NCBI GenBank assembly: GCA_037951105.1
Contig: JBAMJV010008115.1
Location: 1-64,000, forward strand
Direction: 5' to 3'
DNA from: Echinarachnius parma
Lineage: Eukaryota; Echinodermata; Echinoidea; Clypeasteroida; Echinarachniidae
Length of the DNA stretch: 64,000 nt
Below are positions 20,896-31,439 of this stretch, one piece after another. Position numbers and translations under genes: made by a program. Position 1 is the stretch's first letter; every line of letters begins with the position of its first letter. The notes under the pieces were generated by a model. That model did no database searches. It was not told where the DNA came from and worked only from the letters and a program-made list of their open reading frames with translations.

Positions 20896-21483
20896 GGGCA
20901 CTCACGCGCGCACGGGTACTTGCGCGCGAACAATTGAAGATAGTACACAGTGTAAGGAACTTTTCTTCTCCCATCAATGATGGGCCAAACTATATATTTC
21001 ATCACGTGATGAACTATTTACCTATCGTAGAGCAAGATGTGGGGGGGGGGGGGGGGGGCTGACCACATTTTGGCTGTTATTATAATTATTATTTTGTGTT
21101 CATGTATTTCTTGGTTTTAAAGGGGACCACCAGGCAAAGAACAAGTCATAATTTTACGTTTTGGTACCCTTTTGTGATAACAAATATATACCCAATATTT
21201 TGCAAAGGGTTGTATAATTCATGAACAATGCGTTTTATTACCACTGCTTACGGAACCACTGCTATTTCCTGGTTCCAAACTCGCCAAACATTTACAAGTG
21301 CGCCAATCCTATTGTATTAAGCTGATAGAATCTGCTTAAAATGTGTTGATGAAGAAATTAATGTAACAAAAACAGTGGCAAAATTAATTTCAAATTTCTA
21401 TCAAACAGAACAATTAGAATAAGCAAGTGAACCCCTCCTCCTGCACAATACAACTCTGCACTGACAGTGTAAAATATACTCAC

Positions 21484-21603
21484 AGTCTGTTTCAGGGGCT
21501 TTCCCGTGCTATCCTCATGCTTTTGAAAGGTCCTCACTACCTGCCTGTAGCACCTCGCAGAGAGCTTGGCCACTGAGAAGGTGGGCTCTAAACATCTGAG
21601 TGT
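21484..21603 (-). CDS. Exon 3 of the uncharacterised minus-strand gene
   Basis: 120-bp exon (40 codons, phase 0 at both ends) on the minus strand. The acceptor is CATGCAACAG|ACA at 21604/21603 and the donor is CAGACT|GTGAGT at 21484/21483. The product runs TLRCLEPTFSVAKLSARCYR, then QVVRTFQKHEDSTGKPLKQT. It reads as a mixed basic, probably helical segment with two Cys; I recognise no motif. Exon 2 ends in phase 0 and this exon begins in phase 0, so they join without a shift. A longer overlapping frame runs into the flanking intron and should not be taken as a separate gene. The downstream intron would be 13.6 kb if exon 4 is the next exon; smaller exons could be hidden in it. Confidence 0.64.
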
Positions 21604-22315
21604 CTGTTGCATGGAAGTAAGACATTAAGAAAAGTATAAACAATAACTGATAATTGTCTGGTTCCAGGGTTAGAGAAATATGAAGACCCACATCAACAAT
21701 GTTCAAATGAACACTGTATTACTCAAGCCACATATCATTAATCGGATAAACACTATACTAGTCAATGTTGTTATTTTTGCGCGATATGTATTTCGCCCTA
21801 AGGTCGCAAAAACACATTCACAGGTTTTTAATTGTGCAGCAGATCACGTATGTTTGATTTGCAAGAGCTAAACTCGATCTTAAGACCGTCCCCAAAATTA
21901 TTTAATTGAATAAATGAAAATCAACCATTCTCAGGTTTTAAAGTTTTCAGATGCGCTAAATCCGCAAAAATTAAACCACATCATGTTTAAAGGGATTGTT
22001 GAGTTTTGGTATAAGTGCGCTACACAATATAGTTTTTCTCGTGAGATGATGAGTTCAAATTCGAAAGAGAATACAATTTTAATGGCAGAATAAACTTTAT
22101 TTCATCAAAATCAGTTTAGAAATGGCTAAAATCTCCATAGACATAAGTTGTAATAATTGTGGGGCCCCACAAAAGCCATTTTCAAATAGTTGTTGATTAT
22201 CTCTCTATCTAATAACTGATTTCAACAAAACATCACATTCACAATGTTTTCATTTTATGTAACATAAATGGGTGAAACCGATGATGGTTAAGAGATCACC
22301 CTCTTGAGTTTTAAC

Positions 22316-23990
22316 CATAGGCGTCGATTTCTTCTGGCCATTGGGGCGGGGGGGGGGGGGGGGGTGGGGGAATGATACGTCATTTTGACCATCTTCGGCG
22401 AGGAAGCGGCCGGGATTTTATGACCAGAGGGGGGTGGGGGGGGGGGGGGGGGTTAGGGGGCACTAGCTTTTGGATTTAGCCGTTTAGAAATTTGGAAATT
22501 ATAAAGTGCAAATTGCAAGCACCCTGATGGAACCATGAATAAAATCACGATGGTCACTGGGCATGAGAGTTCCTGAATAAAACTAATTACATTGGGGTCC
22601 AGGCTGGGGCGCAGCTTTTGGCTTTTGCTATACAGAACTATAAAGATGTTGTCCAGATTCAAATAGGAAATACAGTTAGCTATTAAAGGAACAGTCCCTC
22701 TTTTACAAAACGTCTGAACAGTTTCCAGTTGACGGATGGGGATGAATGAGACACACACACAAAAAATCAGATCGAACAGCCCTATAATTTGGATTCTACG
22801 AATGAAAAACGAATGCGTCCCTTCATCAGACTATATATCGGTCAATAAAAGAGTTTAACTGATTTAGCATAATATTACAACTATATTGTATTTATTTTTG
22901 TAAAGGTATTGTGAAGCAGACATGTGTTCATGAATGTCACAGAAAAAAATCTTAAAAATGAAGAATATGTAATTACATGTAGTCAGTTAAGCGAGGTTTG
23001 GTTATTTTGCCCAGTGTGCGGTCAGGCTATTCTTACTTGTGCGCGGGTCACATAGCTAGCGCGGGTCACGGAGGGGTCACGCATAGCGTTGTGGTACTTC
23101 GTGGAATTTGTGTGCGAACTTATTCACTGGCTGAATATACGTATAATGCATAATAAACCGTCTTCCAACAGTTTATTAGTTTTAGGTCTATTACTCCACG
23201 ACAAAGAGATTTCATGCCCTAATTTTTTCAGGCATGGTATTAAATGACATTTTCTTTCATATAAGACAATAACCTCGCAACTTTTGAACTTTGGCTTGCA
23301 AAAGAGGGAATGTCCCTTTAAATAGATGCGAGAGATCCTGAATAAAACTAGTGTTATACGTGTAACGGGGACAGGGTCAAATGACTATAATGCGGGACCA
23401 GGGGGTGCAGCCCCAGGAAGCTTTAGGATTTTTGATATACAGAACTAAAGATGTCCAGATTTAAAAAGGTAAAATAGATAGCTGCCCATTATTATAGTTA
23501 AATATATAGTTAGCTACATTTGAGTAGGCATAGCGAGAGTTCATGAATAAATCTAATATATATGTACAGGAAACCGGGTCAAATGACTATAATGGGGGTC
23601 CAGGGGGCGCAGCCCCTGAAGCTTTTGGCTTTTGCTATACATAACTAAAGATGTCTAGATTTAAATAGGAATATAGTTAGATTAAATAGTTAGATAATAT
23701 AGTAGGCTACATTTGAGCGGGCATAGCGAGAGTTCCTGAATACAACTACTGTATTATACGTGTACAGGGGACCGGGTCAAATTACTATAATGGGGGTCCA
23801 GGGGGTATAGCCGCCGGAAATTATTGGATTTTGGTAGCTTAGCACTCTTCAATATGTGGTTAAAATTGTATCAACTTTCACAAAATGAATGATAGGGAGC
23901 AATGTCCCTTTATTTTAATATATATTTCAATCCGAAATATTGGGGGATAATAACAGGCCATCCCCCATCCCCCCGTGATCGACGCCCATG
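22316..23990. mobile_element. hAT-like non-autonomous element (middle level of nest)
   Basis: Ends CATAGGCGTCGAT (left) and ATCGACGCCCATG (right). It is flanked by GTTTTAAC (22308-22315) and GTTGTAAC (23991-23998), an 8-bp target duplication with one mismatch, as hAT transposases make. Removing it restores ...CTCTTGAGTTTTAAC-GGCTCTT..., the sequence seen uninterrupted at about 46850 (CTCTTGTGTTTTAATGGCTC). The interior carries four copies of the GGGGTCCAGGGGGCGCAGCC unit. No transposase frame. Confidence 0.72.
22683..23321. mobile_element. TTAA foldback (inner level of nest)
   Basis: Left TTAAAGGAACAGTCCCTCTT and right AAGAGGGAATGTCCCTTTAA; TTAA at both boundaries. Removing it joins ...CAGTTAGCTATTAA to ATAGATGCGAGAGATCCTGA, matching the periodic host unit (GTTAGCTA...GAGAGTTCATGAATAAA at 23510-23552). 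The central part is unique AT-rich sequence. Confidence 0.7.
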
Positions 23991-24540
23991 GTTGTAACGG
24001 CTCTTATTTAATAACAAGCTTTTTACTTAGTCATTGGTAATTTTGTATTCTTATCGAGCATGGTGAAGTTATAACTATCAGTTTCTGCAGGTTTTGATTA
24101 CTAAAATTTAGTTCTCTCTTTACCAGAACTCGACTATCTCTTTAAAGTATTTTATAACAATTGTTCACTTGTTATTTAAAGTTATTCTTCAGTATAGTTT
24201 TTGACTGAAAACCTTTTGCGAGTTTCTAACTGAATATATAATCCATAAGAAAGTAGTCTTAATACTGAAGACTTTTATAATGAAAACTTTCTCTCAAAGT
24301 TTTTCCACTTGTGTAGAAACATGATCTCATAAAATATATTTACTGTACTGTGCCAGCCATGGCAAATTTACAATACAATTCCTCACTATTCTAGCTGAAA
24401 TCTTACTTGAATTCGGTGTCCCGCCCAAGAGCGAGAGAGCACTTTCTCCTCATCTCCATAGTCATTTGTGGTGGCTCGTCCTCGATTCTCCCCTACATAA
24501 TAATTTCTCGGCAGATCGCCGTCTGCTCTTCAAAACTCAC

Positions 24541-24652
24541 CGTCCCTAGGTGCAGTTGTTTCGACCTAAAAACGGCGTTCACCCTCGTAGCCTCGATGTC
24601 TGAGAGGTTCACGTAAACCAAAACCCTCCATTTTGTAAACATATTGTGATAT
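24541..24652 (-). CDS. Exon 2 of the uncharacterised minus-strand gene
   Basis: 112-bp exon on the minus strand. The acceptor is ...TTTTTTCAG|A at 24653/24652 and the donor is GGGACG|GTGAGT at 24541/24540, close to consensus. Its first base completes the AG left by exon 1 to give Arg, so the phase matches exactly. It encodes YHNMFTKWRVLVYVNLSDIE followed by ATRVNAVFRSKQLHLGT and ends on a codon boundary. The order 'W-x-V-x-V-Y-V-x-L-S-D-x-E-A' directly after the exon-1 LGG motif strengthens the tentative ParB-like reading (hydrophobic strand, then a helix starting with an acidic residue and EA). The introns on either side are about 3.5 and 2.9 kb. The latter holds the nested transposons of 22-24 kb. 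Confidence 0.66.
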
Positions 24653-25403
24653 CTGAAAAAAGTATGAAAAATAGTCAATTTTAAATATGTGGAAATTACC
24701 CTAAAATCATCCTTTCCAACTGGCAGCCGCAGAGTTGTGGAATACATTACATTCATTTGTTTAATTTGTACATGGATTAGGTTTAACCCTGTATGTCAAA
24801 GTTCTGTCACTTTTAATTCCACCTTGTCTCTTCTTCGCTCCCTGTCTGTTTTCCTATTTCTATATTTTCATTCATTCAATGCGCTTAGAGACTTAAATTT
24901 GTTTTTGTGATTATGCGCTATATCAAAATGGTTATTTATTTATTTATTTTTCCATTCCATAAGAGATAAAACTTTCTAAGAACCACTTATTTCCTGAACA
25001 TACAGAGAGTATTAAAAGTGACTCATTCACTTTACATTTACCGCAATAAGTAATATTTGGGACTTCAATCATATACCAATATCATTGTAAGATTCTTGAG
25101 AATGATATTTTCATAGAAATTTACCTAGTGTCATGACGATCGAAGAGACAATCATTGCCTATTTTTTTTGTTGATCGTTAGCATGAAGTATCCGAATTTG
25201 AATACTACGGACGATTGAGTATCCAAATTTATCCGAATATCATTACGATTATGAATTTCGGTTGAAATTGTACAATCAAACATAATGGATAACTTAAAAA
25301 ACAGGAAACAACCATATTTTCAACGGATCAAACCCTAAAATAAAGAACCGGACAGACCTAACTACATGTGCCAAATCATACTTCATGATATTGATTGATT
25401 ATC

Positions 25404-26732
25404 TTAATGGGAAATTTTCCCCATCATCTATTTACCTTTGATTAATTTCTCTACACATTAACCCTAAAAAGGCCGGGCTATTTTAGGTCTTCAGCAGGCC
25501 GGGGGGGGGGGGGGGCATTATGGCCCCCCCCCCCCCCCCCCCCCCCAAGATCTCGGCCGCGGAGCGGCCGATCGCCGTGAAAATTTGCACGCATGATGAG
25601 TGAAGTGTATAGAATACAATGGTAATTTTAATTTTTTGAAAATGTTATTAATTTGCATATTTATGGTAATTTATGCAAATAAGGTCATAAAATTCATATT
25701 TTTACCCATAAATCATATATTCTTCATAATTAAACATTGGTTTTCACTACATATATTCATTAGAGCATTTAGAATAATTATACGACAAAAGAATTTGGAA
25801 GAGCCAGGTTCTTCCTTATGTTTTCTATTGTTTTTATAATTTCTTATGTATTTCTTTGTTTTTTTAAACTTATGTATTGTATTGTTTTTGTTTATTTTAT
25901 TTCTAACTATAATTCAACTATTTTGAACCCCAAAACAAACATATGAAATGTAAACAAGACCAAATAACCAATGATATACCTCTTTTTACGAAAACTGATA
26001 TTTCCATATGTTTTGTACACAAATCACGAAATTGAGCGATTTTCGGGCTGACATGCATAGACAAAAGGTCACGTGACTTCGTAACGGTAGGTCCGATTTT
26101 CAAAATGTTTGTTTTAAAATATGCGCAAGACCCAAAAGAAAAAAGTCACCAAGCAGCGGCGCGTCATCTTACCGCGTTTTTGAGCAATAAAAACAATCGC
26201 GGAGGGGGGGGGGGGGCATTATGGCCCCCCCGGCCTTATTAGGGTTAAAACATAATTTCATGCAAATAATGTCCAATGTTTGCCCTCTGAACAAAGGAGG
26301 AGCATCATTCAAAGTCAATCGCTATATGGGCTAATCCCATTCATCGCGCTAGCATTGAGGCTGCCATTATATTTTTTGAAACCCGGATTTTGAATTGTTC
26401 GCGCCGAAATGCTACGTCAAACCCGAACAAACAAACTCGGCCTCTTTTTGTTAGCTCTCGCCGCTCGCGGGTTTTGTGCACAAACAAAAGGCAAAACGTG
26501 AGCCAACAAAAAGAGTAGTTCGGGTTTGACGTCACATTTTAGAGCGATCGGAGTTTCATGAACATCAATGGCAGCCTCCTTGGTGTTCGCGATGAATGGG
26601 ATTATCCCGTACAGCGAGTGACTTTGAATGATGCTCATCCCTTGTATTTTGGTCGTATTTGCATGAAATTGTGTTTTAATGTTTAGAGAACATAATCAAA
26701 GGTGATTATATGTTGGGGAAAATGTCCCTTTA
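25404..26732. mobile_element. TTAA foldback split by a second TTAA element
   Basis: Left TTAATGGGAAATTTTCCCCA and right (complement) TTAAAGGGACATTTTCCCCA. The arms continue in register through CACCTTTGATTA and CTCTA.ACATTAA, then break on the left at 25458 and resume at 26245 with AACATAATTTCATGCAAATA, matching the right arm. The centre (26260-26650) is a further inverted pair around GCATCATTCAAAGTCA. Frames over 26341-26638 are arm translations. Confidence 0.72.
25458..26248. mobile_element. TTAACCCTAAWAAGGCCGGG element nested at TTAA
   Basis: Ends TTAACCCTAAAAAGGCCGGG and CCCGGCCTTATTAGGGTTAA. Just inside both ends is a G-run, CATTATGG, C-run block (25500-25545 and about 26202-26231). The target TTAA is duplicated (25458-25461, 26245-26248). 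Interior AT-rich, no transposase. Confidence 0.7.
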
Positions 26733-26875
26733 AGTGATTAACAATTTAATGAGGGTCTAATAAGGAACACTGATCAAAAGCAAATATGGTATAAAAAGCT
26801 TGAAGTGAAGAGCACGGTAGAACCAAATCTTGGTTCCAAGGCGCTTGAAATTAGGGGGGGAAATAATGGGGTGCG

Positions 26876-27020
26876 GTTCGTTATTCCGAAGGTTCGTTAT
26901 TCCGAAGGTTCGTTATTCCGAAGGTTCGTTATTCCGAAGGTTCGCTATTCCTAAAATGAAATCGGGTTCGTTATTCCGAAGGTTCGTTATTCCGAAAATG
27001 AATTAGGGTTCGTTAATCCG
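26876..27020 (+). repeat. 16-bp satellite TTCGTTATTCCGAAGG, forward array
   Basis: About six to eight copies of TTCGTTATTCCGAAGG, two of them separated by AAAATGAAATCGGG- or AAAATGAATTAGGG-like spacers. The word TTCGTTATTCCGAA is itself nearly palindromic (complement TTCGGAATAACGAA). Confidence 0.8.
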
Positions 27021-27033
27021 AAAATGAAATAGG

Positions 27034-27098
<65 letters not shown>

Positions 27099-27250
27099 AC
27101 TGGCGTAGTGGTGGGGGGGGGGGGGGTGTGTCATGGCCCCCCTCCCAAATCAATTTAAATCATGGCTTTTATCTAATTTTATTGGAAAAGAGAGTAAAAA
27201 CTCAGATTGCCAAAGCATCCTAACGGGGGGGGGGGGGGGGGGGGGGGGAG
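27034..27250. repeat. (GT)n microsatellite and G runs
   Basis: (GT)n with minor interruptions at 27034-27098, then G runs at 27112-27127 and 27225-27249. The cysteine/valine-rich 'protein' here is a microsatellite translation. Confidence 0.85.
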
Positions 27251-27644
27251 GGGGGGATGGGGGACACCCCCCTGCCCTTAGTTGCTATTTATGATGAAAT
27301 ACAAACATTCAGACAAATAAAATGTGATTTTGCACTGATATCAAGCAGCAAAATATAACTTTATGACATAATTATAATTATATCAAATTGATTTTGGTTT
27401 TATTTCATGTTTGTTTACATGAGAAAGATATAAATATATATATCTCATTCTTATTGCACTGTTTTACAAAGAAAAATAAAACACAATTTTGACTAGAATT
27501 GTAAAGCCACTCTTTGCCCCCCTCCCCTTCTCCCCCCACCCCCATGCAGCCACGGCAATTAGAGTAAGATTGATCCCCTTTCCCAGACCACACTGCTCAA
27601 ATCAAATCAACTCAATTCTTTTCTACGTCGTATTTATTTAATTT

Positions 27645-27905
27645 TCGGATAACGAACCCTATTTCATTTTAGGACTAACGAACCTTCGGAATAACGAACC
27701 CGATTTTATTTTCGGATCAACGAACCTTCGGCATAACGAACCTTCGGAATAACGAACCCGATTTTATTTTCGGATCAACGAACCTTCGGATAACGAACCT
27801 TCGAAATAACGAACCTTCGGAATAACGAACCTTCGGAATAACGAACCTCGAAATAACGAACCCTTCGGAATAACGAACCTTCGGAATAAATGAACCTTGG
27901 GAATA
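27645..27905 (-). repeat. 16-bp satellite, inverted array
   Basis: About 12-14 copies of CCTTCGGAATAACGAA (complement of the 26.9-kb unit), with CCGATTTTATTTTCGGAT spacers. With 26876-27020 it forms an inverted pair around about 620 bp of unrelated sequence. The Phe/Arg/Ser-rich minus-strand frames are satellite translations. Confidence 0.8.
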
Positions 27906-28155
27906 ACGGACTGTAACCAAATAATGTTCAGTGCGAAATGGGTGGAGCAGATGAACAAAGGTTTTCCATGTGGATTAAACAAAGACATTAAAAAACAGCC
28001 CCGTAACATAATCATGTATATGTTTTAATACCATTAAAGCATCATTAAATTATAACTGATAGGTTTGACCAAAACCGCACTATCCTTTCAATCACACCTT
28101 GCTGGCACGCACATCAATTGTTTACACATATAACAACAATGATAGTATGTATTAC

Positions 28156-28378
28156 CTTTCACTCTCGGTGAGTTCCTTCGCAGCCTCTACCAGGCACGCA
28201 CCACCCAGAACTTCAAACTTCCCGCCTTCCTTTGCCTCTACAGGCAATGCCTGCAGGAGCTTTGTGTCCTTCGACCCATCAAGGAAAAGCTTAGCTTTTT
28301 TTTTGTCTAACCTTGATGGTCGTCGCTGGACTCTGGTACTTGGCTTTAGGTTACCCAGTGCCACTTCATCCTGAATGC
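28156..28378 (-). CDS. Exon 1 (of those visible) of an uncharacterised minus-strand gene; possible ParB-like segment
   Basis: Open frame of 223 bp on the minus strand. It is bounded by a pyrimidine-rich tract ending in AG just above 28378 and by a donor AG|GTAATA at 28156/28155. It starts with two bases that complete a codon and ends with two bases of the next, so at least one further exon lies upstream. The product begins IQDEVALGNLKPSTR, continues through a basic stretch (RVQRRPSRLDKKKAK) and ends GGKFEVLGGACLVEAAKEL...TESE. The segment FEVLGGACLVEAAKEL resembles the 'LGGxHxxxAxxEL' strand-helix of ParB-like proteins, but Cys stands where His or Arg is usual. That resemblance is my inference; the splice boundaries and phase are seen directly. 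Next exon: 24541-24652. Confidence 0.66.
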
Positions 28379-28687
28379 CTACATTAATGCACAAATGGAA
28401 GGGGAAATAAAATACATCATTAACAGGCTTTCAAGGGCCTAACTAGAAAAGTAGGAAAACAATAGGACCATTTTTTCTAGAAAGTAGGACAAAGGTAGGG
28501 TATTATAGAGGTCTAAAGTAGGATTCTGCTTTTGAAGGAATAGTTGAGTATTGGTCAAACTTAGCGTAGTAATAAAAACCCTGTTATCATTAAAAAAAAA
28601 ACTCAAGAAGGGGTTCTCTAAGAACTTATTAATTTCAGCCCTATTTTCAAACAAAATTGTGCATTTGGGCAATTCCACGAAAAATGT

Positions 28688-30166
28688 TACACTCTTAAAA
28701 ATATTGGGTAAACTGTACTGGGTAAATGAAGATTGGGTAAATGAGGATTGGGTAACATTTTCCCAACTCTTTTGCTACATGCATTTGCCCAACACAGGGT
28801 AAATATTGGTTTACCCAATTATGTAAAAATCACTGAGTAAAGTGAAAAAGGGGTATCTAAATTGGGTAAACAATGAAAACTGGGTAAAATTTGACAAATT
28901 TGTCCGAACTCTTTTGCTACATGCATTCGCCCAACACATGATGAATATTGTTTTACCCAATAATGTAAAAAAATCACTGAGCAAAATAATATAGGGTACT
29001 TTAAATTGGGTAAACTATGACAACTGGGAGACATTTGGTAAGATTTTCCCAACTGGTTTGCTACTGCATTTACCCAGCATGTGCTCTCTTATATTGTATT
29101 TAATATTCGTCGAAATAACACAGGACGTTGGGTAAAGATAGGCAATGTTTGCCCATTAATTGGGTGGATTTTACTCAATCATTTATGTAATTAACCAAAT
29201 AAAGGTAAAACATAGATGGGTAAAATGTGGTAAAATGTGGTAAAATGTGGGCAAATTTTACGCAACAACTGCAGGGTAATTCTTTTTGTCAAGATTCATA
29301 ATCGATTATAATAGTGCAAGGTAAAATGTCAACTCCTTTGTTTGATTATTTATATAGATTTTGTTTTTGTTATTTCTTGTTGTTGTAAATAAGTTATATA
29401 ATCATATGTAAGAACTATACATTAAGCAAGTAACATCATTTGGAAGTTAATTACTTAGTTATTCAGTTTTGCACCTACTAACCATTTCAAATTAATAATA
29501 CCGCAGGTGTGGTATAAATTATATAGAGATCAAATTGTATGTTAGTGTATGTAGGTGTAAGTAGGTGGATAGGAATAGGAATAGGAATAGGAATATGAAG
29601 TAGAAAATAGAAAATAGAAAATATAAATAGGCATAGGTACATATAGGTAGTCATGCATGCACTGTGATTGTATACAATGTTGAGTAAAAATGTAATCAAG
29701 CTGAGTAAAAGAAAAAGGAAATATTGCCCAGTAGTTTCTTTTGATATTTTTACCCATTTTTTTTTTGCCCAACGTGGCCTTGGCTACATTATGAACCCTC
29801 ATGCTAGGTAAGAGTTGGGTAAAGGTTGGTAAAACAGGAGGCTGGGTAAATGTATGTATTTACCAACTGTTTTGCCTAATTTTTGCTTTTCCGTTTTCTA
29901 GGTCGGTAATAATTGGGCAATATCCCTGGTAAATTTGTTGGGTAAATGATTTATACCCCATAGAATGGTAATAGTTGGGCAAATTATGTTGGGTAACATG
30001 GTTGGGTAATCTTGATATGGGTAATTATATATGGGCATTTAAATTTGCCCTAAAATGGGTAAAATATGAAATGGGCAAAGTTTACCCAAAAGTTGGTCGG
30101 ATATATAACTACCCTCATGTTGGGTAAATTTTGGGTAAAATTTTGCCCAATATTTTTAAGAGTGTA
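28688..30166. mobile_element. Long GGGTAA-rich foldback with TA ends
   Basis: Ends TACACTCTTAAAAATATTGG and CCAATATTTTTAAGAGTGTA. The interior has dozens of TTGGGTAAA / GGTAAAATGTGG / TTTACCCAA words in both directions, plus an AGGAATAGGAATAGG microsatellite at about 29575-29595. It is an enlarged relative of the 200-bp element at 13014. The middle (29290-29760) is unrelated AT-rich sequence, perhaps acquired later. Confidence 0.68.
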
Positions 30167-30604
30167 CCCAAGGGTGGTATGAAAGTTGTAAGTTTGCATT
30201 TGCCTGTAAAAGTCAATTTATTTAGTATTTATTGATTTATCTTGACACTACAATAGTTGAGCCAATAGAGGGCGTTTGGTCCCAGATATAACTGTGACAG
30301 TTTATGTTTTTCTAATATAGATCCAGGATTGAATCTGGTATAGCGCCATCTGTTGGTTGGCTGATTGCAATGCAGAAGATTGCAAGATGAATTCTGTTTA
30401 GTGAGGAAAATCTGTGGTTTTCTGGAGCATCCTCTGTTCCTGAGAGGCCGGTTTTACAGTATTATGGAGGCACAGAGGTCAGTTAAAACACATATTTGAA
30501 GATTATGAAAATGAAATGTTAAAAAGGTAGTTTTTGAGGTCTGAAGCGGATTCTGGGGGTGATTTTGCACCCCCTAAAACCTCTTACAAGAAAATAATAT
30601 GGAT

Positions 30605-31283
30605 GTTATCGTGCACTCGCACAGGACACTCACACAGAGACACACAATAACGGACAATATATACAACTTACCCCATATTAGCTCCTCCGGAGCTCCGTCT
30701 CGGTCACTCGCCGCCTGTACGGTGTAGCGGAGCTCACACCAGTGCCACGGCGCGACGTCACCACCATGCGGTCTCCAATAACCGACTCTGTTTGAGCCAC
30801 GCCCCGGTATCCCAACTCATAAACCCAACAAATAACTATCGACAAACACACCATAAACGGTACAAAACTACACGACATGCAACATAAATCCTAGTCCTAA
30901 AACCTAACCAAAAGGCTTCCCCAAGCCATCCCAAATTGTCCCAGACAACCGTTTTGGATACCCGTCCAGCCCAACCACGTGCCGTGGAGAGACGACGCCC
31001 GAGGTTGATCTGGCCAAGCTTGATGGCGGAGATTTCCCAAGTGCGCCTCTACCTTACGCGGTTTGAATAGCGCGCGGCTCGCAGTATGTATTCCCAAACA
31101 TACCGCTCGCTAGTGCCACAAACCACTCATGCGTCAGAGCACTCGCACCCTTGGGGATATGGTTGAATACCCCCAAGAGCTGGGCCGCCGCCGAGCCAAC
31201 GATCAACGTCATATTACAACGGGCAGTGCCGTCGTGAGATGAGCCCCAGCGCACACACATACGCAAAAAGTGACTCCCACAAC
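30605..31283 (-). other. Possible solo or 3' LTR
   Basis: On the minus strand a purine tract (AAAACGGGAGGAA) is followed by TGTTGTGGGAGTCAC; about 680 bp later the segment ends ...GTGCACGATAACA, giving TG...CA ends. It is GC-rich compared with its surroundings. I found no matching second LTR, primer-binding site or pol motif. It could instead be a CpG-rich promoter region. Short frames here have no recognisable features. Confidence 0.3.
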
Positions 31284-31439
31284 ATTCCTCCCGTTTTATT
31301 TGACAAGGAGTTTGTTCCCTGGGGGAGGAATCAGTAGGACCGCTACCCGTGCTATAATGAGGCTGGTGCGCAATTTCTATTCAGAACTAGGTCGCAGGTC
31401 AGTGCATGATTGGGCCCAGTAATGAACGCACCGCGTTGT

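Larger units (their letters stand above)
21987..24145. mobile_element. TTAA-family foldback, outer element of a three-level nest
   Basis: Left end TTAAAGGGATTGTTGAGTTT and right end (complement) TTAAAGAGATAGTCGAGTTC, each beginning with TTAA (21987-21990 and 24142-24145). The interior includes ATAATTGTGGGGCCCCA, a CATCACATTCACAATGTTTT stretch, and on the right TTTACTTAGTCATTGGTAATTTTG and CGAGCATGGTGAAGTTATAA. These also occur at 4.4-4.7, 46.7-47.0 and 52.6-53.7 kb. The element is split at 22308-22315 by the hAT-like element at 22316-23990. Confidence 0.72.

Noticed and set aside
27717-28015. Phe/Arg/Ser-rich minus-strand proteins
   Set aside because: Translations of the 16-bp TTCGGAATAACGAA satellite.
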